Origin: Acinetobacter defluvii
GTDB taxonomy: Bacteria; Pseudomonadota; Gammaproteobacteria; Pseudomonadales; Moraxellaceae
DNA: 64,000 nt
Reading direction: 5' to 3'
Assembly: GCF_001704615.3 (NCBI RefSeq)
Contig: NZ_CP029397.2
Location: 1,798,001 to 1,862,000, forward strand
Positions 28,649 to 36,711 of the stretch are shown here, piece after piece (position 1 is the stretch's first letter; the number at the start of each line of letters is the position of its first letter). The notes beneath the pieces were generated by a model. That model ran no database searches. It saw nothing but the letters and a program-made list of their open reading frames with translations, and was not told the origin of the DNA. The translations under genes were made by a program, and so were the position numbers.

Positions 28649-29347
28649 TTAAGCACATAATTGTTTTGCCAAATATTGCATCCCTTCTGTTGCATTCATT
28701 TTTAAACATTGGTATTGCTGTGGCACACGTGCATAGCTTGCTTCCGGGTCAATATAATATGCTTGACACTGTGCCGATATTTCATGAATCAAGCCTGCGA
28801 CAGGATAAACACTCAAGGTTGAGCCAATCACGATGAAAATATCAGCATTGTGTAACAACTGAATAGCTTGCTCATAAGCGGGTACAGCTTCACCGAACCA
28901 AACCACATGCGGACGTAAGGGATAACCTTCTGGGCATTTGTCTTTTTCTAAATCCAATGCCCAGCCTTCGATAGGAAAAAACTCGGTCGTATATTGTGCA
29001 TCAGGTTTCGAACTTTTTGCCAAACGAATATTACCATGTAAATGCAAAACATCCGTACTCCCCGCTCGCTCGTGCAAGTCATCAATATTTTGAGTAATCA
29101 CTTGCACATTAAAGTCCATTTCCAAATCAGCAATGATCTGATGTGCCAAATTTGGTTCTGCCTCTAAGATATTTTTACGTCTTTGATTATAAAACTCTTG
29201 TACTAAAGCTGGATTGGCTTTCCATGCTTCTGGTGTAGCAACTTGACGGACATCATAATTTTCCCATAAGCCATTGCTATCCCGAAAAGTGCTAATTCCG
29301 CTTTCCGCACTCATACCCGCACCTGAAAATATTACAATTTTTTTCAT
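28649..29347 (-). CDS. cobB: NAD-dependent protein deacylase (sirtuin, CobB-like)
   Basis: Removes acyl groups from lysines at the expense of NAD. Signatures: GAGMSAESGISTFRDSNGLW, TQNIDDLHERAG with the catalytic His in HLHGN. The FYNQRR segment contains the Tyr-x-x-Arg pair that marks class III sirtuins able to remove succinyl groups. Only one cysteine remains where the four zinc-binding cysteines usually sit, so the zinc ribbon is absent, as in a known subgroup of short bacterial sirtuins. The length is 232. Lies opposite a GNAT acetyltransferase gene. Confidence 0.92.
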   Translation of the reverse strand: MKKIVIFSGAGMSAESGISTFRDSNGLWENYDVRQVATPEAWKANPALVQEFYNQRRKNILEAEPNLAHQIIADLEMDFNVQVITQNIDDLHERAGSTDVLHLHGNIRLAKSSKPDAQYTTEFFPIEGWALDLEKDKCPEGYPLRPHVVWFGEAVPAYEQAIQLLHNADIFIVIGSTLSVYPVAGLIHEISAQCQAYYIDPEASYARVPQQYQCLKMNATEGMQYLAKQLCA

Positions 29348-29406
29348 ATCTCATATTTCGTTGTTATGTTGAAGAAGATCATACAATAACTGACTCAAAA
29401 ATAAAA

Positions 29407-29432
29407 AAGACCGAACATTCTGTTCGGCCTTT
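29407..29432 (-). terminator. Terminator between the transporter and sirtuin genes
   Basis: CCGAACA / TGTTCGG stem with a 3-base loop, flanked by A- and T-rich tracts; it ends the minus-strand transporter gene 21 bases past its stop. Confidence 0.85.
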
Positions 29433-29452
29433 GATTTTGCGCAATGAAAAAC

Positions 29453-30751
29453 TCATACATCATGATGTAAATATTTCGGTTGTTTTGGTAGCTGCATACT
29501 ACAAAACAAACAGATAATTAGCATCACGACCACATAAATAAAGAAAGTATTTTCATGTCCTAAGTCTTTAAATTTCAATGCAACCGCAGGTGCAGAACCA
29601 CCAAAAATGGCATTCCCGACTGCATAGGCAAAACCAACACCTAAAGCACGAATATGCGGTGGAAACATCTCTGCTTTGACCAAGCCACTGATGGACGTAT
29701 AAAAACTTAACATTAACATTAAGAAAATAAGCAGCAAAGTCACGATGAACGCAGAGCCACTAAACTGCGGCATAAGAATAACCATTACAGGATAAATGAA
29801 AATCGCACAGGTAATACTAAAAGTCATCATCGATGCTCGGCGACCAATGCGGTCGGCTAACATTCCAAATAATGGCTGAGCACACATAAAAACAAACAGT
29901 GCAATGGTCATCATATAACCAACTGTACGGTCTTCAAAACCCAGACTAGTAATATAGGTTTTTGAATACACGGTAATGACATAGAAACATAAAGACCCTG
30001 CTGAGGTATAACCAACCACCAATAAGAAGGTACGCCAGTTATTGGTTAGCAACTCTTTTAAACTACCCGATCCTTCTTTTTGACTGTCATTTTCTGACAA
30101 GGTTTCTTTTAAATGACGACGTGCAAAGAATGATAAAATTGCGACCACACCACCAATAATAAATGGAATACGCCACCCACCATTCATCAGTTCTTCTTTG
30201 CTCATGAGCGCCAACATGATCACACCGAGCAAACTTGCCAGTAACTGACCGCCTGCCAAAGTTACATATTGAAATGATGAATAGAAACCACGTTGACCTT
30301 TTAAAGCCACCTCACTCATATAAGTTGCGACAGTGCCGTATTCTCCACCTACAGACAAGCCTTGTAATAAACGAACTGCCAATAAACAAAATGGTGCTGC
30401 CATACCCACTTGTTCGTACGTCGGTAAACAGGCAAATAAAAATGAACTTACTGCCATTAAACTGATAGAAATAATCATGGAGCGTTTGCGTCCATACTTA
30501 TCACCAATGCGTCCAAATAACCAACTACCAATTGGACGCATAAAGAAACTTGCAGCAAAAACACCCCAAACATAAATCGCTTTGGTGGAGTCACTCATAT
30601 CAGGCGCAGTGAGTGCATGGGTAAAATAAATGGCGAAAGCTGCATAGATATAAAAATCAAACCATTCAACTAAATTACCCGATGCTGCTCCCACGATGGA
30701 CATAATCCGATTACGTTTTTCGTGGGGATGGTAAACATGTGTATCACTCAT
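29453..30751 (-). CDS. MFS transporter, metabolite:H+ symporter type
   Basis: Twelve-segment major facilitator of the MHS subgroup, which imports alpha-ketoglutarate, dicarboxylates, proline betaine or similar compounds with protons. Marks: GNLVEWFDFYIYAAFAIYF at the first segment and the loop motif GRIGDKYGRKRSM, repeated in the second half as GMLADRIGRRASM. The length of 432 is typical. It resembles KgtP, ProP and ShiA about equally, so the substrate is not assignable. The start is ATG 30751, with AGGA upstream. Confidence 0.88.
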   Translation of the reverse strand: MSDTHVYHPHEKRNRIMSIVGAASGNLVEWFDFYIYAAFAIYFTHALTAPDMSDSTKAIYVWGVFAASFFMRPIGSWLFGRIGDKYGRKRSMIISISLMAVSSFLFACLPTYEQVGMAAPFCLLAVRLLQGLSVGGEYGTVATYMSEVALKGQRGFYSSFQYVTLAGGQLLASLLGVIMLALMSKEELMNGGWRIPFIIGGVVAILSFFARRHLKETLSENDSQKEGSGSLKELLTNNWRTFLLVVGYTSAGSLCFYVITVYSKTYITSLGFEDRTVGYMMTIALFVFMCAQPLFGMLADRIGRRASMMTFSITCAIFIYPVMVILMPQFSGSAFIVTLLLIFLMLMLSFYTSISGLVKAEMFPPHIRALGVGFAYAVGNAIFGGSAPAVALKFKDLGHENTFFIYVVVMLIICLFCSMQLPKQPKYLHHDV

Positions 30752-31169
30752 AGGATTTCCTTATATTCGCTATAGCTCAGAGCATGAAGTCTATAGATGT
30801 GGTTGATATAGCCCTATATTTGATTTCTAAACTGTTTTTGGGATAGCTCGACTCAATCAAAACCTGTCGTTATGTCACAATCTAAATAACTTAAATCACA
30901 CAAAAACATTGGTTTTCATTCACTTTTAAATTGAAATATCCATTTCAATAAACTTATATAATATTGTGACTATTCGATATTTAAGTATTTTGAAATACAT
31001 ATTAATTTTATGTTTGAGTCGCCTCATCACCTACTATTGGCGGTTGTTATTATAATTACCTTTATTTTAGCTTCCTTTTCAGCGCCTTAAAATTTTCTTT
31101 CGCATCTTTAAATCAGTGATGCCTACACATTCAAATAAGCATCACATCTATTAAAGGCTCTTTAGACTA
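30752..31169. other. 418-bp intergenic region
   Basis: AT-rich gap upstream of the MFS gene and downstream of the YidB-like gene. The only feature of note is a 26-codon hydrophobic reading frame at 31010-31090, listed separately. No terminator or operator is evident. Confidence 0.4.
31010..31090 (+). CDS. 26-codon hydrophobic mini-ORF (possible small membrane peptide)
   Basis: ATG 31010 to TAA 31088-31090. The product runs MFESPHHLLLAVVIIITFIL plus six more residues, a single hydrophobic span of a length able to cross a membrane. There is no Shine-Dalgarno upstream, only AT-rich sequence, so translation is doubtful. It lies in a 418-bp gap with no other gene. Confidence 0.18.
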   Translation: MFESPHHLLLAVVIIITFILASFSAP

Positions 31170-31778
31170 TTAACGCTTAAGGAATCCAGATACCAGATTT
31201 AATACATTTTGGATATCATCATTGGCTTCTTTTGGGTCTGTTTGCTCAGCCTGTGGTGTAAGCGAGTCAATAATTTCAGGTAAAACAGAAGAAATTGCAC
31301 TGTATACATCCTGAGTTGGAACTTGGGTTTGTTGTGCGACCTGTTCAACTTCATTTTGATCAAACAAATTTTGAACTTGTTGTTGATTAACACTTGCGTT
31401 TGCACCTTCACCCGTAGACACCCAGTCATCCACTTGACTACTTAAACCCTGACCTTTGAGTTGGTCTAGCGCTCCTTGTAAACCGCCATTTTTTTGAATC
31501 CACGCCAACACCAACGGTACCACAGCGATTAATAAAGACTGAGCATTCAATCCACTTTGTCGTGTTTGCGGTGCTTGTTGTTGCTGTCCACCTGTTAAGC
31601 CACCTAAAACTGAACCCAACACTCCACCTAAACCAGCTTGTTGTGATTGTTGTTGACTACCACCTAAACCACCCAAAACTGAACCTAAAATCCCACCGAG
31701 TCCGCCTTGTTGTGATTGTTGCTGTCCACCCAATGCTTGTTTTGCCAAAATTTCTACAATATTTGTTAAGTTTGTCAT
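31170..31778 (-). CDS. YidB-like (DUF937) protein with a 23-residue repeat
   Basis: Resembles the YidB/DUF937 family: a C-terminal helical domain (LDQLKGQGLSSQVDDWVSTGEG and NLFDQNEVEQVAQQTQVP) follows a Gln/Gly-rich N-terminal half. The N-terminal half has two copies of a 23-residue unit, QQSQQGGLGGILGSVLGGL and QQSQQAGLGGVLGSVLGGL, encoded by a 69-bp repeat. The function of the family is not established. The start is ATG 31778, with a GGAAAAAAA leader. 202 residues; no signal peptide. Confidence 0.8.
   Translation of the reverse strand: MTNLTNIVEILAKQALGGQQQSQQGGLGGILGSVLGGLGGSQQQSQQAGLGGVLGSVLGGLTGGQQQQAPQTRQSGLNAQSLLIAVVPLVLAWIQKNGGLQGALDQLKGQGLSSQVDDWVSTGEGANASVNQQQVQNLFDQNEVEQVAQQTQVPTQDVYSAISSVLPEIIDSLTPQAEQTDPKEANDDIQNVLNLVSGFLKR
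31600..31726. repeat. Two-copy 69-bp tandem repeat inside the YidB-like gene
   Basis: Units starting at 31600 and 31669 are near-identical over 58 bases each, differing mainly at single positions. They encode the Gln/Gly repeat of the protein, so copy-number change would keep the frame. Confidence 0.8.
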
Positions 31779-32051
31779 ATTTTTTTCCTGATCGCTTTAT
31801 GTTATCTGTACAATTTAAGAATACTGTGCTTTTTGGCAATTACCAAAATACAAATTGTTATGTTTTTGCAAGGCTTATTTATGCTTGTTAAATAATAAGC
31901 TATCGTAATTTGATATTTTGGATATTTTAGGCAAATAAAATAGCCATAAGAATATCGATATAATCATTTTCATGATCTATAAATGCTTATGGCATTAGCA
32001 AAGAACGATAGAAAAATTAAAGATAATTTTTTAAAATTTATTAAAAATAAA

Positions 32052-32522
32052 TCACCAACGAAACTTATTCCAATTTTCAGGATTTGCCCAAAATTTAGAG
32101 TTAAACCAATCTGGTACATGCTTATAAGTCAAAATATTAAACTGCCATAATGCAAAATTTTGCTCATGTGAAGTTTTATCAATCAATTGGGTAAAGCCTA
32201 ATGATCTCAATAATTGCTCATCAGCTAATGCACAAGTCACCACTATACGCTTGGCAAATAAATCACGTAATTTGACCAAGATTTGGGATTTTTGTGGTAC
32301 TGGTAGATTTAACATCTCATCAAGATCAAATAACACAAAACCTAAATCATATCGCCTAGTAAAAGGCAGATTTAAAAACTCAGATACGTTAAAATGAGTC
32401 CATTGAATTAAATGATTTGTATCGTATTGTGCCAAGTTTTGCCCAATACACAATGCAGTTTGAATTGGCTGTTCTGTTGATAAATCGTCTAGCATTGAAG
32501 TGATGACATTTTGCTCAGCCAT
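32052..32522 (-). CDS. DUF6231-like protein of unknown function
   Basis: 156 residues resembling the DUF6231 family, which is conserved in Acinetobacter and relatives but uncharacterised. Visible features: HFNVSEFLNLPFTRRYDLGFVLFDLDEM, then a Rossmann-like alternation and a tryptophan-rich C-terminus (VPDWFNSKFWANPENWNKFRW in outline). The pattern is reminiscent of a degenerate methyltransferase fold, but no SAM loop is present. Its start is only 32 bases from the divergent DUF2797 gene. Confidence 0.6.
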   Translation of the reverse strand: MAEQNVITSMLDDLSTEQPIQTALCIGQNLAQYDTNHLIQWTHFNVSEFLNLPFTRRYDLGFVLFDLDEMLNLPVPQKSQILVKLRDLFAKRIVVTCALADEQLLRSLGFTQLIDKTSHEQNFALWQFNILTYKHVPDWFNSKFWANPENWNKFRW

Positions 32523-32554
32523 AACTGCACCTTTACTGAAGTGAGTAATTTAAC

Positions 32555-33427
32555 ATGGAACTACAAGGCATTTGCCACAAAATGCATGCAGGTCTTAAAG
32601 ACCTTAGTTTAACTGATCAGCAAACACATAAGGCAAATGTTGAATATAAATTTATTCTAGATCGCTCAGAAATCGATCTTCCGTTTAATTTAGGTCAAGA
32701 AATCGAAATCGAAGCCACAGGTAATATTTATTGCGTGTCGTGTGGTACAAAAACACCAAAATCTTATTCGCAAGGACACTGCTTCAAATGTATGAAGACC
32801 AAAGCATCTTGCGATATGTGCATTATGAAACCAGAAACTTGTCATTATCATTTAGGTACTTGTCGTGAAGATGATTTTGCTCATGAGGTTTGTTTTCAAC
32901 CACATATTGTTTATTTAGCCAATTCTAGTGCCTTAAAAGTAGGAATTACTCGTCTTGGGCAGATGCCAACACGTTGGTTAGACCAAGGTGCAACCCAAGC
33001 ACTGCCGATTATGAAAGTCGGTTCTCGTCGTCTTTCAGGTCAGCTCGAAGTCATGTTTGGTACACAAGTTGCAGATAAAACTGATTGGCGTAAATTATTA
33101 AAAGGTGAAGCAGAACCGATTAATTTAATTGAAATTCGTGATCAATTGGTTGAAGAGTTTTCACCAAAAATCCAAACCATTCGTAATGAGTTTGCACAAA
33201 ATATTGAATTTAATGAAACTGTAGAATTACTTGAAGATGAGTTACCCCGTGAGTTTGTCTACCCTGTTGATGTTTATCCTGAAAAAATCAAATCGCATAA
33301 TTTGGATAAAACCCCGATTATTCGAGGTAAATTACAAGGCATTAAAGGTCAATATCTGATTTTAGATACAGGTGTAATTAATATCCGTAAATATACAGGT
33401 TATGAATTGAAAATTAGAGCTGAGTAA
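32555..33427 (+). CDS. DUF2797 protein with a cysteine-rich zinc-finger-like region
   Basis: 290 residues, DUF2797 family, function unknown. The first third has a dense cysteine/histidine cluster: YCVSCGTKTPKSY, HCFKCMKTKASCDMC, and ETCHYHLGTCREDD. It probably binds zinc. The middle block VYLANSSALKVGITR resembles a GIY-YIG nuclease core (short strands with a conserved Lys-Val-Gly-x-T/S and a downstream RWLDQGA), which suggests nucleic-acid binding. ATG 32555 follows GTGAG. The divergent partner starts 32 bases away. Confidence 0.78.
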   Translation: MELQGICHKMHAGLKDLSLTDQQTHKANVEYKFILDRSEIDLPFNLGQEIEIEATGNIYCVSCGTKTPKSYSQGHCFKCMKTKASCDMCIMKPETCHYHLGTCREDDFAHEVCFQPHIVYLANSSALKVGITRLGQMPTRWLDQGATQALPIMKVGSRRLSGQLEVMFGTQVADKTDWRKLLKGEAEPINLIEIRDQLVEEFSPKIQTIRNEFAQNIEFNETVELLEDELPREFVYPVDVYPEKIKSHNLDKTPIIRGKLQGIKGQYLILDTGVINIRKYTGYELKIRAE

Positions 33428-33451
33428 GGCATCAATAAAGTAGACAAAAAT

Positions 33452-33480
33452 CTCCTTTATGATCTTGGGTTATAAAGGAG
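33452..33480 (+). terminator. Hairpin after the DUF2797 gene
   Basis: Perfect 9-bp arms CTCCTTTAT / ATAAAGGAG with an 11-base loop, 24 bases past the stop, between convergent genes. The T-run is weak (CATTATTCTCTT). Confidence 0.55.
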
Positions 33481-33519
33481 CATTATTCTCTTACTCAAAC
33501 TATTACTCATACTAAAAAA

Positions 33520-34695
33520 TCAAGAGTTCAATAGACCCAAAACCGCCTGCACAGGATCTTCACTATTATCTGACAATAATTGTTTATGCATGGTGAGTAG
33601 TTGCATCACTTGAATCTGAGAAGTTTCGATATTCATTAATCTTTCAATCTCAGTAGCTAAGTTTTCAGGTGTTGCATCAGATTGAATCAATTCTTGAATA
33701 ACTTTTTTACCTGCAATTATATTTGGCAAAGAATAGTACTGAATTTTCACCATTAACTTAGCAATGATATAAGTCAACCAATTTAACTTATAAAATGTCA
33801 CCATCGGACGATGCAATAACAAAGCTTCAAGCGTTGCTGTCCCAGATGCTAATGCGACAATATTGGCAGCATTCATCACTTGTCGACCAATTTTAGATTC
33901 TTTATCGGTATTTTCCAGTAAATGAATTTTATCGGTTAATTCTTGCGGATAGTTCTTTAATAAGTCTGAAATTTGTTGTTTCCGTGCATCATTAATTGCA
34001 GGAATAATAAACCGATATTCAGGATGCTTTTTAGAAATAATGTGGGCAGCATCCAATACTAAAGGACCTAAACGCTCAATCTCACCACGACGACTTCCAG
34101 GCAATAATGCAATATGTTTTTGGCTTATCTCTAAACCTAATTCTTGTTTGGCATCCAAAATCGGATTTTGTAACGGCAACTCACTGGCTAATGGATGCCC
34201 CACAAATGCTGCAGGCACAGCAAATTTTTTAAAGAAAGTTTTTTCAAAGGGAAATAAACACAACACCAAATCAATACTGGCTTTGATGCCATGTACCCGC
34301 CCTTGACGCCATGCCCATACTGATGGACTCACATATTGTACCGTTTTAATCGGCAATTTTTTTTGTTTTAGGCTTTTTGCTAAACGTAAATTAAAATCAG
34401 GCGCATCAATGCCGATAAAAATATCGACAGGATTTGTCGTCCATTTTTCAACCAAACCATCCCGTACCGCAAATAATTTCTTAATGTCTTTTAGTACTTC
34501 AACAATGCCCATCACCGACAAAATATCCATCGGGTACGCACTATGAAAGCCTTCAGCGATCATTTGCGGTCCACCAATGCCTTCAAACTCTGCATCAATG
34601 CCTTGTTCACGAAAACTACGGATGAGTTTTGCGCCCAAGGTATCACCCGATACCTCACCCACCACGATTCCAATTTTAAGTTTTCGATTTTGCAC
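33520..34695 (-). CDS. lpxB: Lipid-A-disaccharide synthase
   Basis: Condenses lipid X with UDP-2,3-diacylglucosamine to make lipid A disaccharide, a GT-B glycosyltransferase (family 19) at the inner membrane. Marks: IVVGEVSGDTLGAKLI at the N-terminus, FVGHPLASELP in the middle, and IALLPGSRRGEI plus ASGTATLEALLLHRPMV in the nucleotide-binding half. The length of 391 is normal. The start is ATG 34695. Unlike in E. coli, it is not next to lpxA or fabZ. Confidence 0.97.
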   Translation of the reverse strand: MQNRKLKIGIVVGEVSGDTLGAKLIRSFREQGIDAEFEGIGGPQMIAEGFHSAYPMDILSVMGIVEVLKDIKKLFAVRDGLVEKWTTNPVDIFIGIDAPDFNLRLAKSLKQKKLPIKTVQYVSPSVWAWRQGRVHGIKASIDLVLCLFPFEKTFFKKFAVPAAFVGHPLASELPLQNPILDAKQELGLEISQKHIALLPGSRRGEIERLGPLVLDAAHIISKKHPEYRFIIPAINDARKQQISDLLKNYPQELTDKIHLLENTDKESKIGRQVMNAANIVALASGTATLEALLLHRPMVTFYKLNWLTYIIAKLMVKIQYYSLPNIIAGKKVIQELIQSDATPENLATEIERLMNIETSQIQVMQLLTMHKQLLSDNSEDPVQAVLGLLNS

Positions 34696-34984
34696 GTTTT
34701 CATCCTATAGCGCATTATGCAGTGTATTCTAGCATAAGCATCCTGATGATGCGGCAATGTCCTTGAGATCAATGAAGTTGACATCTTCTCAACTGCATTT
34801 CTGATCTATGATTTTGGAAGTTGCTTCATGATTCAGCACTTTTTAAAATTTAAAATGATAAATATAACAACATGGTGATGAATGCCCCTATTTCTTCATA
34901 GCCTCTACAAACCACAAATAAGCTTTAATAAATCAATCCGTGAATGCTATACTGAACTATCTTAAAATTTACAAGAACTTACAA

Positions 34985-35488
34985 ATGAAACGATTACTAA
35001 TTAGTCTATTAATATTGTGTAGTTCAGCTACAGTTTCTCAAGCAGAAACAGTAGATGGGTATGATATTCGAGATAACATATTTTACGAAAATTATTTTTG
35101 GGAAGATAGAAAACTTACTGAAGGTGAGTTATCAGAAGCATATAAATTTATATCTTACATTGGGGATGAAATAAAGAATGGAAATTCACATGCTGTAGGA
35201 CGTCTATCTCGCTCAAATTCAAGACCTTCAAGTTACATGATCCTAGAGGCTGAGCTTTGCGATACAGCAGCAGCGGCAAGTACTCTTTATTCTATTTATA
35301 AAGAGCAGAGTAAATATTATCCAAAATTTAAAAAATATAAAGAAGGATTATTTAAGGATCTCTTACTGTTTAAACGGGGGCTACATACAGGCGAACCTAG
35401 TTTGCAGGAATGTATTGATCGAAATTATTGGATGCCTTTCGTAGATGTTTTTAATGAAAGAAGTGAAAAATATAAAGAATTTCAGTAG
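34985..35488 (+). CDS. Exported protein of unknown function
   Basis: A signal peptide (MKRLLISLLILCSSATVSQA) precedes a soluble, mostly helical domain with two cysteines (AELCDTAAAA, LQECIDRN) that could form a disulfide. I recognise no family. Start ATG 34985 gives 167 residues; the frame is open to 34940. Codon use is richer in AGA and ATA than in neighbouring genes, which hints at acquisition, but only weakly. Confidence 0.6.
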   Translation: MKRLLISLLILCSSATVSQAETVDGYDIRDNIFYENYFWEDRKLTEGELSEAYKFISYIGDEIKNGNSHAVGRLSRSNSRPSSYMILEAELCDTAAAASTLYSIYKEQSKYYPKFKKYKEGLFKDLLLFKRGLHTGEPSLQECIDRNYWMPFVDVFNERSEKYKEFQ

Positions 35489-35684
35489 AGCTATAAAATA
35501 AGTCAAGCGATTCATCCAAATTTATTTTTAGCTCATTTCAGCATAGCAATACAAAGAAACTTGCAATAAAAGCCCTGAATGAGCTTTAGCATTTTTTAGA
35601 ATAAGTAAATCAACAATCAAGACAACTACTTATATAAAATAGTCATAAGATATGCCAGTTTTTTGATATTTGGCATTTGCAGTC

Positions 35685-36569
35685 ATGGTTGGTCCAGTCG
35701 AATTTATTTTAGCCGGTGTATTGGTCGGTTTCTGCGTGGGTATTACAGGTGTCGGTGGTGGCTCTTTAATGACGCCAATCCTGATTAGTTTATTTAGAAT
35801 TGAACCTCACATTGCCATCGGAACTGACTTACTTTATGCCGCAATTTCTAAATTCTGTGGCTCGCTAGTACATGCCAGAAAACTAAATATCGTCTGGCCT
35901 ATCGTGCTTTGGCTGGCATTGGGTAGTATTCCTGCTTCATTTGCCACACATTGGGTTTTAGATAATTATCTCAGTAGTTCAACCCACTACAAAGCTGTTT
36001 TGACCATGGTACTTGGCTTTATGCTCACCATCACAGGTCTTTCGATTATGTTTCGAGCACAAATCGAGAAGTTCTTTGCCAAGTTTCGTGACAAAAAACA
36101 CGATGATCTACTCGCTGAAAACTTTTCAATCGAAGGTAAACGTTTTTTTGTGGTATTCATGGGCATTGTCTTGGGCATATTTGTGACACTTTCATCTGTA
36201 GGTGCAGGCGCATTTGGAATTATGGCGTTAATTTTAATGTTCCCTAATTTGCCTATGATCCGTATTATTGGCTCGGATGTGGTGCATGCTGTGTTGCTGA
36301 CGGCTGCTGCAGGTTTTGCACACATGACCTCGGGAAATGTAGATTTTCATTTGCTTGGCTGGTTGTTAACAGGTTCAATTCCTGCAATTATCGTGGGAAC
36401 TCTGATTAGCTCTCATATGCCTGAAAAACTAATTCGAAAGGTTTTAGGCGTCACGCTTTTTGCACTGGGCATTAACTTTATTGTTCATCCTGTAAAATCA
36501 AAACCTGTAGAAAAACCACACACGGCTATGCTCATCAGCCAACAACATACTCAAACTTCCAGACTTTGA
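35685..36569 (+). CDS. TSUP-family (TauE/SafE) membrane transporter
   Basis: Predicted eight-segment transporter of the sulfite exporter TauE/SafE family; members move sulfite, sulfonates or organic acids. Two GVGGGS/GAGAFG-type glycine blocks (GITGVGGGSLMTPIL and SSVGAGAFGIMAL) mark the two repeats of the fold. The start is uncertain: ATG 35685 or TTG 35670, neither with a good ribosome site. About 294 residues. The gene is followed by a 12-bp perfect inverted repeat before the DAHP synthase gene. Confidence 0.85.
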   Translation: MVGPVEFILAGVLVGFCVGITGVGGGSLMTPILISLFRIEPHIAIGTDLLYAAISKFCGSLVHARKLNIVWPIVLWLALGSIPASFATHWVLDNYLSSSTHYKAVLTMVLGFMLTITGLSIMFRAQIEKFFAKFRDKKHDDLLAENFSIEGKRFFVVFMGIVLGIFVTLSSVGAGAFGIMALILMFPNLPMIRIIGSDVVHAVLLTAAAGFAHMTSGNVDFHLLGWLLTGSIPAIIVGTLISSHMPEKLIRKVLGVTLFALGINFIVHPVKSKPVEKPHTAMLISQQHTQTSRL

Positions 36570-36613
36570 TCAAACAGTGAATCAACTCACAAATTTTATT
36601 AATGTGACCTATA

Positions 36614-36655
36614 GATTTTATTGATGTTTTCTTTTCGCAAAATATCAATAAAATC
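36614..36655. promoter_or_regulatory. Perfect 12-bp inverted repeat upstream of the DAHP synthase gene
   Basis: GATTTTATTGAT (36614-36625) and ATCAATAAAATC (36644-36655), with an 18-base spacer. A TATATT-like -10 candidate follows about five bases later. The length and position suit either a repressor operator at the aroG promoter or a terminator for the TSUP gene; there is no clean T-run after the right arm, which favours the first. Confidence 0.5.
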
Positions 36656-36711
36656 GTGTTATATTCAAACTACTATAAATAGTTTTGTATGATCTACTAC
36701 CAGTGACGGCA

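Noticed and set aside
34985..35488. Acquired toxin or effector in the exported unknown gene
   Set aside because: Only a mild codon-use shift supports it; no toxin motif, immunity gene or mobile neighbour is present.
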